From the NCBI RefSeq assembly GCF_016919445.1, contig NZ_CP070356.1:6327502-6391501 (forward strand): 64,000 nucleotides of DNA. The letters are read 5' to 3'. The first letter of the stretch is position 1. Every line of letters begins with the position of its first letter. The position numbers and the translations under genes are program-made. The notes beneath the pieces are model-generated. The model was not told where the DNA came from and made no database searches. It worked only from the letters and a program-made list of their open reading frames with translations. Of this stretch, positions 27,063-36,198 are shown one piece after another. The DNA is from Pseudomonas sp. PDNC002. Its GTDB lineage: Bacteria > Pseudomonadota > Gammaproteobacteria > Pseudomonadales > Pseudomonadaceae.

Positions 27063-28037
27063 ATGAACTCGGTAATCGCCATGCCCACCACCTCTCGTCC
27101 CACGCTCGGCATCAGCGCCTGCCTGCTGGGCGAGCCGGTGCGCTACAACGGCGGGCACAAGGCCTCGCGCCTGTGCCTGGACGTGCTGAGCCGGCATTTC
27201 GAGTTCATCCCGATCTGCCCGGAGGTTGCCATCGGCCTGGGTGTTCCACGTCCCACGCTGCGCCTGGTGGGCGGCCACGACGATCCGCGAGCGCTGATCC
27301 AGCGCGAAGGTGGTCGCGACGTCAGCGAGGCGCTTCACGACTTCGGCCGCAAGCAGGCCGAGCTGCTGCAGGACATCTGCGGCTACATCTTCATGCAGCA
27401 ATCGCCCTCCTGCGGTCTGCAGCGGGTCAAGCTCTATCGCCTCGACGGCCAACTGCGCCCGCCGGGCGTGCGCGGGCTGTATGCGGAAACCTTCTGCGCC
27501 GCGCGCCCGGAACTGCCGGTGGAAGAGGAAGGCCGGCTCAACGATCCGGTGATCCGCGAGAACTTCCTCACCCGTGTGTTCGCCTACACCGCCTGGCAAG
27601 CACTCTGCGCCGAGGGACTCACGCGCCATGGAGTGATCGCCTTCCATTCGCGCTACAAGTACCAGCTGATGGCCCACAACCCGCGCCAGTACAGCGCCCT
27701 CGGCCAGCGCCTGGCGAAGATCGCCGAGCACCCGCTGGAGCCATTCGCCGGTGACTATTTCCGCGACTTCATGCAGGCGCTGGGCACCTGCGCCACGCGC
27801 GGTACGCACAGCAACGTGCTGCAGCACCTGGCCGGCTACCTCAAGCACGACCTGCCCGCGACGGAGAAGGCCGAGATGCAGCGGCTGATCGACCAGTACC
27901 GCGACGGCGTGATCCCGCTGGTGGTGCCGCTGACGCTGCTCAAACATCACTTCCGCCTGCACCCGCATCCCTACATCGACGCCCAGGCCTATCTGCAACC
28001 GCATCCCGAAGACCTGAGCCTGCGCAATGCCATCTGA
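27063..28037 (+). CDS. DUF523 + DUF1722 (YbgA-like) protein
   Basis: 324 residues. The N-terminal half is DUF523 with the conserved cysteines in ISACLLGEPVRYNGGHK, FIPICPEV and QQSPSCGLQ, which may bind a metal or cluster. The C-terminal half is DUF1722 (FHSRYKYQLMAHNPRQY, LQHLAGYLKHDLPATEKAEM, YRDGVIPLVVPLTLLKHHF). This two-domain protein commonly precedes photolyase genes in gamma-proteobacteria. The start is uncertain: ATG 27063 or the in-frame ATG 27081; neither has a strong ribosome site. It is the first gene of an operon with the MerR regulator (18 bp gap) and phr. Biochemical function is unknown. Confidence 0.85.
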   Translation: MNSVIAMPTTSRPTLGISACLLGEPVRYNGGHKASRLCLDVLSRHFEFIPICPEVAIGLGVPRPTLRLVGGHDDPRALIQREGGRDVSEALHDFGRKQAELLQDICGYIFMQQSPSCGLQRVKLYRLDGQLRPPGVRGLYAETFCAARPELPVEEEGRLNDPVIRENFLTRVFAYTAWQALCAEGLTRHGVIAFHSRYKYQLMAHNPRQYSALGQRLAKIAEHPLEPFAGDYFRDFMQALGTCATRGTHSNVLQHLAGYLKHDLPATEKAEMQRLIDQYRDGVIPLVVPLTLLKHHFRLHPHPYIDAQAYLQPHPEDLSLRNAI

Positions 28038-28055
28038 CGTACCGACAGGAATCTC

Positions 28056-29006
28056 ATGAATCCCGACCATCCTCACCGCGAATCGGACGACGATTATCGT
28101 CAGGCGCTGGCCGATGGCTGGCTGCCGATCCGCGACGTCTCCCGGCGCACCGGGGTCAACCCGGTCACCCTGCGCGCCTGGGAACGTCGCTATGGCCTGG
28201 TCGTGCCGCAACGCACGCCCAAGGGCCATCGCCTCTACTCCGAAGCGCAGATCGCGCGCATCCAGGCCATCCTCACCTGGCTGGGACGAGGCGTGGCGGT
28301 GAGCAAGATCCGCACGTTACTCGACGAAGACGCGCCGCTGCCCGTGGAAAACACCGCGTCGCCCTGGGACGACTTGCGCCAGCAGTGCATTGCCGCCATC
28401 GCCCGGATCAACGAGCGCCAGCTGGACGAACTGTTCAACGGCGCCCTGGCGATCTACCCGGCGCAAACCCTGTGCGGGCAGCTGATGCTACCGCTGCTGG
28501 ACGACCTGGAGCGGCGCTGGCAGGGCCAGTTCGGCGCACAACTGGAGCGCGTGTTCTTCCACACCTGGCTGCGCACCAAGTTCGGCACCCGCCTCTACCA
28601 CCACAACCGCCAGCAGCGCGGCGCCCCGTTGCTGCTGGTGAACCAGTCCGACCTGCCGCTGGAACCGGGCCTGTGGCTTACCGCCTGGCTCGCCAGCAGC
28701 GCCGGCTGCCCGCTGGAAATCCTCGACTGGCCGCTACCACCGGGCGAACTGGCCCTGGCCGTGGAGCGCGTTCAACCGCGCGGCCTGGTTCTCTATGCCA
28801 GCCACGCGCTGAACCTGCCCCTGCTGCCCCGCCTGCTCACCGGCATTGCCTGCCCCGTGCTGCTCGCCGGCCCCGCCACCTGCATCCATCCCGCCGAGCT
28901 GGCAGAACTCGCCCTGGCAGAACCGCCGCTGCACCTCGCACGCGACCCGCTGGACGCCTTCGAGCGCCTGGGTGAACTGCGCCTGCTGAACGGGGAGGCG
29001 CCATGA
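28056..29006 (+). CDS. MerR-family regulator, LitR-like without B12 ligands
   Basis: 316 residues. The N-terminal winged HTH reads WLPIRDVSRRTGVNPVTLRAWERRYGLVVPQRTPKGHRLYSEAQIARI, closest to the CarA/CarH/LitR group. The C-terminal part resembles their effector domain (helical bundle with W and E near WQGQFGAQLERVFFHTWLRTKFG, then a Rossmann-like half), but I find neither the ExxxH bundle motif nor DxHxxG for cobalamin. That matches class II LitR proteins, which depend on a separate photoreceptor. AGGAA precedes the ATG. It probably binds the three paired TGTACA sites. Its stop overlaps the phr start. Confidence 0.85.
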   Translation: MNPDHPHRESDDDYRQALADGWLPIRDVSRRTGVNPVTLRAWERRYGLVVPQRTPKGHRLYSEAQIARIQAILTWLGRGVAVSKIRTLLDEDAPLPVENTASPWDDLRQQCIAAIARINERQLDELFNGALAIYPAQTLCGQLMLPLLDDLERRWQGQFGAQLERVFFHTWLRTKFGTRLYHHNRQQRGAPLLLVNQSDLPLEPGLWLTAWLASSAGCPLEILDWPLPPGELALAVERVQPRGLVLYASHALNLPLLPRLLTGIACPVLLAGPATCIHPAELAELALAEPPLHLARDPLDAFERLGELRLLNGEAP

Positions 29007-30430
29007 AGCGGAACCTGGTGTGGCTGCGCACCGACCTGCGTCTGCGCGACAACAGCGCCCTCCACGCCGCCGCCGAACGCGGCCCGGTGATCGCTCTCTA
29101 CCTGCTCAGCCCCGGCCAGTGGCGGCAGCACGACGATGCGGCCAGCAAGGTCGACTTCTGGCTGCGCAACCTGCAGGAGCTGCGCGCCGGGCTGGACGCG
29201 CTGAACATTCCCTTGCTGATCCGCACCGTGGACCACTGGAGCGACGCGGCGAGCGCCATCGCCACCCTCTGCGGCCAACTGGACATCGAGACGGTGCACG
29301 TCAATGAGGAATATGGCGTCAACGAGGCCACCCGCGATGCCGCCGTTGAGAAAGCCCTGGACCAATGCGGTGTGCGCTTGCGCAACCACCTCGACCAGTT
29401 GTTCTTCACGCCGGGCACCATCCTCACCAAGGGCGGCACCTATTTCCAGGTGTACAGCCAGTTCCGCAAGGTCTGCTACGAACGCCTGAACCTCGGCGTG
29501 CCCAGTCTGCTGCCGACGCCCCGCGCTCAGGCGAAACTGGACATCCGCAGCGACGAGATACCACGACAGGTCGAGGGTTTCGACACGCCCGCCCCTGCAT
29601 TGCGCGAGGAGTGGCCCGCCGGCGAGGAGGCCGCCCACGAGCGGGTGGAGCTGTTCGTCGACGAAATCCTCAAGACCTACCAGGAAACCCGCGACCTGCC
29701 CGCCCGCGACGGCACCAGCCGCCTCTCGCCCTACCTTGCCGCTGGCGTGCTGTCCTCCCGGCAATGCCTGCACGCGGCACTGGCGAACAACCATGGCGAA
29801 TTCGAGACCGGCAACAGCGGCGCGGTCAGCTGGATCAACGAGCTGCTCTGGCGTGAGTTCTACAAGCACATCCTCGTCGGCTTTCCGCGAGTGAGCCGGC
29901 ATCGTGCCTTCCGCGAAGACACCGAGCGGCTGAAGTGGCGCCACGACAAGAGCGACCTGGCGGCCTGGCAACAGGGCCGCACTGGCTTCCCGATCATCGA
30001 CGCCGCCATGCGTCAGTTGCTCGCCACCGGCTGGATGCACAACCGCCTGCGGATGGTGGTGGCGATGTTCCTCACCAAGAACCTGCTGATCGACTGGCGC
30101 GAAGGTGAGCGCTGGTTCATGCGCCACCTGATCGACGGCGACCTGGCGGCGAACAATGGCGGCTGGCAATGGAGCGCCTCCACCGGTACCGATGCGGCGC
30201 CGTACTTCCGCATCTTCAACCCGGTTTCCCAGTCCGAGCGCTTCGACCCGGACGGACGTTTCATCCGCCGCTGGGTACCTGAACTGGCAGGAGTCGAAGG
30301 GCGCGCGGTGCACGATCCATCGAAGCTCGGGCTGTTCGGCGCGGAGGGTTATCCACAACCGATGTGCGACCTGTCCGCCACCCGCGAACGAGCGCTGGAA
30401 GCCTTCAAGAACCTCACCATCGGGCGCTGA
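29003..30430 (+). CDS. phr: Deoxyribodipyrimidine photo-lyase
   Basis: 475 residues. Repairs cyclobutane pyrimidine dimers with blue light using FADH-. The N-terminal antenna domain starts MKRNLVWLRTDLRLRDNSAL. The C-terminal FAD/DNA domain has SRLSPYLAAGVLSSRQC, WINELLWREFYKHIL, TGFPIIDAAMRQL, GWMHNRLRMVVAMFLTKNLL and NNGGWQWSASTGTDAAPYFRIFNP, all class I CPD photolyase signatures including the electron-transfer tryptophans. ATG overlaps the regulator stop by 4 bp, so it is translationally coupled. Expression is likely light-induced via LitR. Confidence 0.95.
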   Translation: MKRNLVWLRTDLRLRDNSALHAAAERGPVIALYLLSPGQWRQHDDAASKVDFWLRNLQELRAGLDALNIPLLIRTVDHWSDAASAIATLCGQLDIETVHVNEEYGVNEATRDAAVEKALDQCGVRLRNHLDQLFFTPGTILTKGGTYFQVYSQFRKVCYERLNLGVPSLLPTPRAQAKLDIRSDEIPRQVEGFDTPAPALREEWPAGEEAAHERVELFVDEILKTYQETRDLPARDGTSRLSPYLAAGVLSSRQCLHAALANNHGEFETGNSGAVSWINELLWREFYKHILVGFPRVSRHRAFREDTERLKWRHDKSDLAAWQQGRTGFPIIDAAMRQLLATGWMHNRLRMVVAMFLTKNLLIDWREGERWFMRHLIDGDLAANNGGWQWSASTGTDAAPYFRIFNPVSQSERFDPDGRFIRRWVPELAGVEGRAVHDPSKLGLFGAEGYPQPMCDLSATRERALEAFKNLTIGR

Positions 30431-30443
30431 GACGGCGCTTCCC

Positions 30444-30533
30444 GTAGGAGCGGAGCTTCTCCGCGATCACCGCGATAGCGGTGCAAGATCCTGACCGGCC
30501 TGCGGCCGGATCGCGGATGAGATCCGCTCCTAC
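30444..30533. repeat. Inverted REP pair (BIME-like)
   Basis: GTAGGAGCGGAGCTTCTCCG faces GCGGATGAGATCCGCTCCTA, with two small hairpins between (ACCGCGATAGCGGT and GGCCTGCGGCC). It lies between the convergent phr and pagL genes. Confidence 0.85.
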
Positions 30534-30587
30534 GAATAGCCTGCATGCGTGACCTGGCAGGAAACGCATCCGCAGGGCGGCGCGCAC

Positions 30588-30617
30588 AAAAAAGCCGGGC
30601 GCAAGGCCCGGCTCTTT
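30588..30617 (-). terminator. Rho-independent terminator of pagL
   Basis: On the minus strand: GAGCCGGGCC-TTGC-GCCCGGCTTTTTT, ending 13 bp past the pagL stop codon. Confidence 0.9.
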
Positions 30618-30629
30618 GTCAGCGATCTG

Positions 30630-31151
30630 TTACAGCGGATGCGTGTAATAGAGGCTGTAGGACTCGATACCGTCGTTCGGCTGGCTGATGCCGGCGTTGG
30701 AATAGTGCATGGCACGAATGCCAATGGCCTGGCCCTGGTTGAACCTCAGGCCCACGCCCAGACGATCTTCGAAGTTGAAAGCGCCGCCCAGGTCCTGGTC
30801 GCCCACTTCCGAGCCGCTGAACACTGCAACGCCGATACCGGCCTCGATGAAAGGTTTGACCTTTTCACCGGAGAACTCGTAGACGAACACCGGGGAGAAC
30901 GACAGCGAATGACGCCCGCTGGCGCGGTCACCACCTTCCCAGTAGGTGTAGCCGGCGTCCCAGTATCCGGTCAGGCGGCCCGTCGAAGTTTCCCACCAAC
31001 TCTTGTCCCAGTCGAAACCCAGGCCCAGTCGGTAGGTCATGTCGTTCTGCCCGGTGAAACCGACAGCGCCGGTCAGGCTTGCAGCCTGCGAAGAGACCAT
31101 GTGTCCGAGAGTCAGAGCTGCCACAGTGGCAAGCGAGAGCAGTTTCTTCAT
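30630..31151 (-). CDS. pagL: Lipid A 3-O-deacylase PagL
   Basis: 173 residues, the same length as the P. aeruginosa enzyme. Outer-membrane beta-barrel that removes the 3-O acyl chain of lipid A. The ATG at 31151 (TTAAGGA upstream) gives a Sec signal ending SSQA. The catalytic triad is visible as His149, Ser151 and Glu163 of the precursor (AMHYSNAGISQPNDGIESYSLYY), equal to 126/128/140 after removing 23 residues. The C-terminal strand pattern and LSFSPVFVYEF support the barrel. Monocistronic, divergent from phr's side and next to murI. Confidence 0.95.
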   Translation of the reverse strand: MKKLLSLATVAALTLGHMVSSQAASLTGAVGFTGQNDMTYRLGLGFDWDKSWWETSTGRLTGYWDAGYTYWEGGDRASGRHSLSFSPVFVYEFSGEKVKPFIEAGIGVAVFSGSEVGDQDLGGAFNFEDRLGVGLRFNQGQAIGIRAMHYSNAGISQPNDGIESYSLYYTHPL

Positions 31152-31266
31152 CGAAACATCCTTAAGTAGAAAGCTGAATGAAAAATCCCCGCGAATAGCT
31201 GGCAATTATAAGGCCATTTGTCAGTATTTACTGACAGACCAAAGTAGGTAGCTAGCTATTTTTCCA

Positions 31267-32061
31267 TCAGCCGGAGAACAAATTGACAGGTTCGTCAGTT
31301 CCCCAGAGCACAGGTAAGACACGTTCAAAATCTTCGACTGCACCGCTCGTCCATAGCTCAATTTTTTTTGCGCGGCCTTCGGCCAGCATTCCCCGGGACT
31401 GCAGAACCCGCTCTAGCTGGCGGGCTACGGCGGCACCGGTATCGACCAGTGATACGTCCTCCGGCACCAGCTCGCGCAGCAGTGGGCGCAGGAAAGGATA
31501 GTGGGTGCAGCCCAGGATCAAGGTGTCGCAGCCCTCCGCCAACAAGGGTGCGAGGTAACCTTGCAGTAGTTCACGAGTCTGCGGTCCATTCAGATCGCCC
31601 AGCTCGATGCGCTCCACCAACCCGGGACACGGCTGGGTGATTACCCGCACATCGCTGGCGAAACGATCCAGCAGCGCCGCGAATCGCGCACTCTTCAGGG
31701 TGCCGGTAGTGGCGAGCACGCCGACGACGCCGCTGCGGGTCGCCTCGGCGGCGGGCTTCACCGCCGGCTCCATCGCCACGATGGGCAACTGTGGATACAG
31801 CTCGCGCAGATCGGCAGCCGCCGCAGCGGTGGCCGTGTTGCACGCCAGCACCAGCGCCTTGGCACCACGGGCCAGGAGGAACTCGGCAATGGCGCGGCAG
31901 CGCGCGCGGATGTATTCGGGGGTCTTCTCGCCGTAGGGCACGTGGCCGCAGTCGGCGAGGTAGATCAGGGATTCGTGGGGAAGCCGCGCGCGGATTTCGT
32001 GGAGAACGCTGAGGCCGCCCACACCGGAGTCGAACACGCCGATCGGCGCGGCGTCAGCCAT
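31267..32061 (-). CDS. murI: Glutamate racemase
   Basis: 264 residues, cytoplasmic. Makes D-glutamate for peptidoglycan. Starts [20 protein letters not shown]. Both catalytic cysteines are present, Cys74 (VLACNTAT) and Cys185 (ILGCTHYPF). The start overlaps the end of moeB by 8 bp, placing it last in a hemA-prfA-prmC-moeB-murI operon read on the minus strand. Confidence 0.97.
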   Translation of the reverse strand: MADAAPIGVFDSGVGGLSVLHEIRARLPHESLIYLADCGHVPYGEKTPEYIRARCRAIAEFLLARGAKALVLACNTATAAAAADLRELYPQLPIVAMEPAVKPAAEATRSGVVGVLATTGTLKSARFAALLDRFASDVRVITQPCPGLVERIELGDLNGPQTRELLQGYLAPLLAEGCDTLILGCTHYPFLRPLLRELVPEDVSLVDTGAAVARQLERVLQSRGMLAEGRAKKIELWTSGAVEDFERVLPVLWGTDEPVNLFSG

Positions 32062-32809
32062 GCGCGGCTCCGCACACGGCGCACTGCGGATCGCGCTTGA
32101 CCCGCAGCTCGCGGAAGCGCGAGCCCAGCGCGTCGATCAGCAGCAGGCGACCCACCAGCGGCTCGCCGAAACCGGCCAACAGCTTCAGCGCCTCCAGCGC
32201 CTGCAGGCTGCCCACCAGGCCCACCAACGGACCGACCACGCCGGCTTCGCTGCAGGTCAGTTCCGCCTCGCTGCCATGGCCGTAGAGACAGTGGTAGCAG
32301 GGGCTTTCCTCGCGACGCGGGTCGAACACCGAAAGCTGCCCTTCCAGGCGGATGGCGGCGCCGCTCACCAGCGGCTTCTTCGCCGCGACGCAGGCAGCGT
32401 TCACCGCCTCGCGGGTACCGAAGTTGTCGCAGCAATCCAGCACCAGATCGACGGCGGCAACGGCGGCATCGAGGGAATCGGCGTCCAGCGCATGACGGTG
32501 GGCGACCAGCTTCACGTCCGGGTTGATCGCAGTGAGTCGGGCAATGGCGGAATCCACCTTGCTCACGCCCACGCTGTCGGTGTCATGGATGATCTGCCGC
32601 TGCAGGTTGGTCAGGTCAACCGTGTCGAAATCGGCCAGGTGCAGCTCACCGACGCCGGCCGCCGCGAGGTACAGCGCCACCGGAGCTCCGAGACCGCCCA
32701 GGCCGACGATCAGCACGCGGCTGTCCTTCAGGCGCAGTTGCCCATCCACGTCGATCTGCGGCAGCAGGATCTGCCGGCTGTAACGCAGCAGTTCGCTATC
32801 GCTCAGCAT
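32054..32809 (-). CDS. moeB: MoeB/ThiF-family adenylyltransferase
   Basis: 251 residues, E1-like enzyme that adenylates the C-terminus of a small ubiquitin-fold sulphur carrier (MoaD or ThiS type). Nucleotide loop [21 protein letters not shown] and acidic segment [15 protein letters not shown] are conserved. Two Cys pairs (CYHC and CAVC) make the structural zinc site. Overlaps both murI and prmC, so it is in the operon. MoeB is the usual name at this locus in Pseudomonas; a ThiF role is possible from sequence alone. Confidence 0.92.
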   Translation of the reverse strand: MLSDSELLRYSRQILLPQIDVDGQLRLKDSRVLIVGLGGLGAPVALYLAAAGVGELHLADFDTVDLTNLQRQIIHDTDSVGVSKVDSAIARLTAINPDVKLVAHRHALDADSLDAAVAAVDLVLDCCDNFGTREAVNAACVAAKKPLVSGAAIRLEGQLSVFDPRREESPCYHCLYGHGSEAELTCSEAGVVGPLVGLVGSLQALEALKLLAGFGEPLVGRLLLIDALGSRFRELRVKRDPQCAVCGAAHG

Positions 32810-33633
32810 GTCCAGCGCCCCAGGCTGATGCGCTCGTGGCCGCCCAGGTCGCGGCGGCTTTCCACGGCAGTGAAGCCACGGCCGAGCAGCAGGTCGCGCA
32901 CGGCGTCCGGCTGGTCGAAGCCGTGCTCGAGCATCAGCCAGCCGCCGTTCTCCAGATGGTTCGGCGCCTGGTCGATGATCATGCGGATATCGTCCAGCCC
33001 GTCGTGGCCGGAGACCAGCGCGCTGGATGGCTCGAAACGCACATCACCCTGCTGGAGATGCGGGTCGGTGCTGGGAATGTACGGCGGATTGCTGACGATC
33101 AGCGAGAAACGCTCGCCGCCCAGCGTGGAGAACCAGTGACTGGTCTGGAAGGCGACATTGGCCAGACGCAGGCGCTCGCGGTTGCGCTCGGCCAGGGCCA
33201 CGGCTTCAGGAATACGGTCCACACCCAGGACCTGCCAGCTCAGACGCTCGCAGCCCAGCGCGAGGGCAATGGCGCCAGTGCCGGTGCCCAGGTCGAGCAC
33301 GCGGGACGGCGAGGCGGGCAGCAGCTCGAGGGCGGTTTCCACCAACAGCTCGGTGTCCGGGCGCGGGATCAGGGTGTGCGACGCGACTTCCAGGTCCAGG
33401 CTCCAGAAGCCCTGGCGACCGAGGATATAGGCCACCGGTTCGCCGGCCACGCGGCGGGCGAGATAACGCTCGTAGAGGTCGTGAGCCTCGCGGCTGACCA
33501 CGCGCTCGGGCCAGGTGCGCAGGAAGCTGCGCGGTTTGCCCAGGGCGGCGGCGAGCAGCAGCTCGGCGTCCAGGCGCGCGCTGGGCGAGTCCGGCAGTTG
33601 CGCCTCGTTGAGCAGGGTCATGATGGTTGCCAT
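32803..33633 (-). CDS. prmC: Peptide chain release factor N5-glutamine methyltransferase
   Basis: 276 residues. Methylates the Gln of the GGQ motif in RF1/RF2. SAM motif VLDLGTGTGAIALALG and catalytic NPPY (IVSNPPYIPSTDP) are present. The N-terminal helical domain matches PrmC. The ATG at 33633 has a weak ribosome site; the Met four codons later is an alternative. It follows prfA by 30 bp, placing the modifying enzyme with its substrate. Confidence 0.95.
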   Translation of the reverse strand: MATIMTLLNEAQLPDSPSARLDAELLLAAALGKPRSFLRTWPERVVSREAHDLYERYLARRVAGEPVAYILGRQGFWSLDLEVASHTLIPRPDTELLVETALELLPASPSRVLDLGTGTGAIALALGCERLSWQVLGVDRIPEAVALAERNRERLRLANVAFQTSHWFSTLGGERFSLIVSNPPYIPSTDPHLQQGDVRFEPSSALVSGHDGLDDIRMIIDQAPNHLENGGWLMLEHGFDQPDAVRDLLLGRGFTAVESRRDLGGHERISLGRWTC

Positions 33634-33663
33634 GGTCTGTCGCTCTCTCAGTGGCCCGCTCTC

Positions 33664-34746
33664 TCAATCACCAAGTGCGGCCAGCTGGTCGGCCTGGAAC
33701 TCTTGCAGCAGCGGCTCGATCACCTGCTCCACCGCGCCTTCCATCACTTCGCCCAGGGAATACAGGGTCAGGTTGATGCGGTGATCGGTGACGCGCCCCT
33801 GGGGGAAATTGTAGGTGCGGATGCGCTCGGAGCGATCACCCGAACCGACCAGCAGCTTGCGCGTGCTGGCGATCGCCTGCTGGGCCGCCGCCTGTTGCTG
33901 GTCGTTGAGCTTGGCGGCGAGCCAGGCCATGGCCTTGGCGCGGTTCTTGTGCTGCGAGCGCTCTTCCTGGCACTCGACCACGATGCCCGACGGAATGTGC
34001 GTGATGCGCACCGCCGAGTCGGTCTTGTTCACGTGCTGGCCGCCGGCGCCGGAGGAGCGGTAGGTGTCCACGCGCAGGTCAGCCGGGTTGATCTCGATGG
34101 CCGCCTGTTCGTCCGGCTCTGGCAACACTGCCACGGTGCACGCGGAGGTGTGGATGCGGCCCTGGGATTCGGTGGCCGGCACACGCTGCACGCGGTGCGC
34201 GCCGGATTCGAACTTGAGCTTGGCGTAGACGTTCTCGCCCTCGACGCGGGCAATCACCTCTTTATAGCCGCCGTGCTCGCCCTCGTTCTCGGACATGATC
34301 TCCACGCGCCAGCCCTGCTTCTCGGCGTAGCGCGAGTACATGCGGAACAGGTCGCCGGAGAAGATCGCAGCCTCGTCGCCGCCGGTACCGGCACGGACTT
34401 CCAGGAAGACGTTGCGGCTGTCGTTGGGGTCCTTGGGCAGCAGCATGCGCTGCAGGCGATCCTCCAGGCCGACCAGCGCGGACTTGGCCTCGGCCACTTC
34501 CTCCTCGGCCATCTCACGCAGGTCCGGGTCGCTGTCCTTGAGCAGCGCCTGGGCGCCCTCAAGGTCCGACTGCACCTTGCGGAACTCGCGGAAGGCGAGG
34601 ATCACCGGCTCTACCTCGGCGTATTCACGAGAGTACGCGCGGAACTTGGTCTGGTCGCTGATGACCTCGGCGTCGCCCAGCAGAGCGGTGAGCTCCTCGA
34701 AGCGATCGCTGAGGATGTCCAGCTTTTTCAGGAGGGAAGCTTTCAT
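33664..34746 (-). CDS. prfA: Peptide chain release factor 1
   Basis: 360 residues. Reads UAA and UAG. The GGQ motif is at residues 235-237 ([16 protein letters not shown]) and the stop-codon-reading tripeptide PAT at 190-192, which marks RF1 rather than RF2. The start overlaps the hemA stop by 4 bp, the usual hemA-prfA-prmC arrangement. Confidence 0.98.
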   Translation of the reverse strand: MKASLLKKLDILSDRFEELTALLGDAEVISDQTKFRAYSREYAEVEPVILAFREFRKVQSDLEGAQALLKDSDPDLREMAEEEVAEAKSALVGLEDRLQRMLLPKDPNDSRNVFLEVRAGTGGDEAAIFSGDLFRMYSRYAEKQGWRVEIMSENEGEHGGYKEVIARVEGENVYAKLKFESGAHRVQRVPATESQGRIHTSACTVAVLPEPDEQAAIEINPADLRVDTYRSSGAGGQHVNKTDSAVRITHIPSGIVVECQEERSQHKNRAKAMAWLAAKLNDQQQAAAQQAIASTRKLLVGSGDRSERIRTYNFPQGRVTDHRINLTLYSLGEVMEGAVEQVIEPLLQEFQADQLAALGD

Positions 34747-36011
34747 CGCTTGTCAGTGCCCTCCTCGAGGGCGAACAGTTCCTGCGCGACGGCCAGCGCA
34801 TCGATGCGGCCCTCGGCGGAGAGTTTCTTCATCTGCACGCTGGGGGCGTGCAGCAACTTGTTGGTCAGGCCACGGCTGAGCTGAGCGATGACTTCCATCG
34901 GATCGGCGCCGTTAGCCAGCAGGCGCTGGGCCTTCTGGGTTTCCTCGTCGCGCAGGCGTTCGGCCTGCTGGCGATAGGCGCGCAATACATCGACGGCGGC
35001 CAGCTCGCGCAGGCGCTGCATGAACTCGACGACGCCATCGCCAACCAGTTCCTCGGCGGCCTGGGCGGCACCCTGGCGGCTCTTGAGGTTCTCGGCGACC
35101 ACTTCGTGGAGGTCATCGACGCTATAGAGGTAGACGTCTTCCAGCTCGCCGACTTCCGGCTCGATGTCGCGCGGGACGGCGATGTCGACCATGAACATCG
35201 GCTTGTGCCGGCGCTGCTTCAGTGCACGCTCCACCGCGCCCTTGCCGAGGATAGGCAGTTGGCTGGCGGTGGAACTGATGACGATGTCGCTGTTGACCAG
35301 CTCGTCCGGCATGTCCGCCAGCAGGATGGCGCGGGCGCCGAACTGCTCGGCCAGGACGCTGGCGCGCTCCAGGGTACGGTTGGCGACCACGATGCGTTTC
35401 ACGCCCTGCTCATGCAGGTGGCGGGCGACCAGCGTGATGGTCTCGCCGGCGCCGATCAGCAGTGCCTGGCTGCGGCTCAGGTCGCTGAAGATCTGCCGGG
35501 CCAGGCTCACCGCGGCGAACGCCACGGAGACCGGGTTCTCGCCGATGGCGGTGTCGGTGCGCACGGTCTTGGCGGTGCTGAAGGTCGCCTGGAACAGCCG
35601 GCCCAGCATCGGCCCGACAGTGCCGGCCTCGCGGGCGACGGCGTAGGCGGACTTCATCTGCCCGAGAATCTGCGGCTCGCCCAGCACCATGGAGTCCAGG
35701 CCGGCGGCGACACGCATCATGTGGCGCACGGCGTCCTCGTCCTGGTGGACATAGGCGCAGGCGCGCAGATCATCGATACCCAGGTTGTGGTAATCGGCCA
35801 GCCAGGCCAGCACATCGCCGGCGTCGGGGTGCTCGATCTCCAGGTAGAGTTCGCTGCGGTTGCAGGTGGAGAGGATCGCAGCTTCGCGGCTGGAGGTCAG
35901 CCGACAGAGCAACTGCAGGGCCTCGACCATCTGCTCAGGAGTAAAAGCCACGCGCTCGCGAACGGCCACGGACGCGGTCTTGTGGTTGATGCCTAGAGCA
36001 ATGAAGGCCAT
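34743..36011 (-). CDS. hemA: Glutamyl-tRNA reductase
   Basis: 422 residues from the ATG at 36011; the frame extends 33 bp upstream without homology. First step of C5 haem synthesis, reducing glutamyl-tRNA to glutamate-1-semialdehyde. Starts [23 protein letters not shown], catalytic Cys50 in [14 protein letters not shown] loop [17 protein letters not shown]. It heads the hemA-prfA-prmC-moeB-murI operon and is divergent from lbcA, with about 190 bp between them. Confidence 0.97.
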   Translation of the reverse strand: MAFIALGINHKTASVAVRERVAFTPEQMVEALQLLCRLTSSREAAILSTCNRSELYLEIEHPDAGDVLAWLADYHNLGIDDLRACAYVHQDEDAVRHMMRVAAGLDSMVLGEPQILGQMKSAYAVAREAGTVGPMLGRLFQATFSTAKTVRTDTAIGENPVSVAFAAVSLARQIFSDLSRSQALLIGAGETITLVARHLHEQGVKRIVVANRTLERASVLAEQFGARAILLADMPDELVNSDIVISSTASQLPILGKGAVERALKQRRHKPMFMVDIAVPRDIEPEVGELEDVYLYSVDDLHEVVAENLKSRQGAAQAAEELVGDGVVEFMQRLRELAAVDVLRAYRQQAERLRDEETQKAQRLLANGADPMEVIAQLSRGLTNKLLHAPSVQMKKLSAEGRIDALAVAQELFALEEGTDKR

Positions 36012-36198
36012 GCAGAATCGCTGAGCTGATCGGAAAGCCCGCAATTGTCCTACTTAGCCTTGTGAAGGACAACCACCCGCGACAGATCGCACACTGCAAA
36101 TCGTATACAACCCCCGATGCGGCGCTTGCCCATGGGATTGGCACTTTCCTTATGTCATGATGGTCCCATTTCGCAGGTCAGGCCCTCGTCCTTCCTCT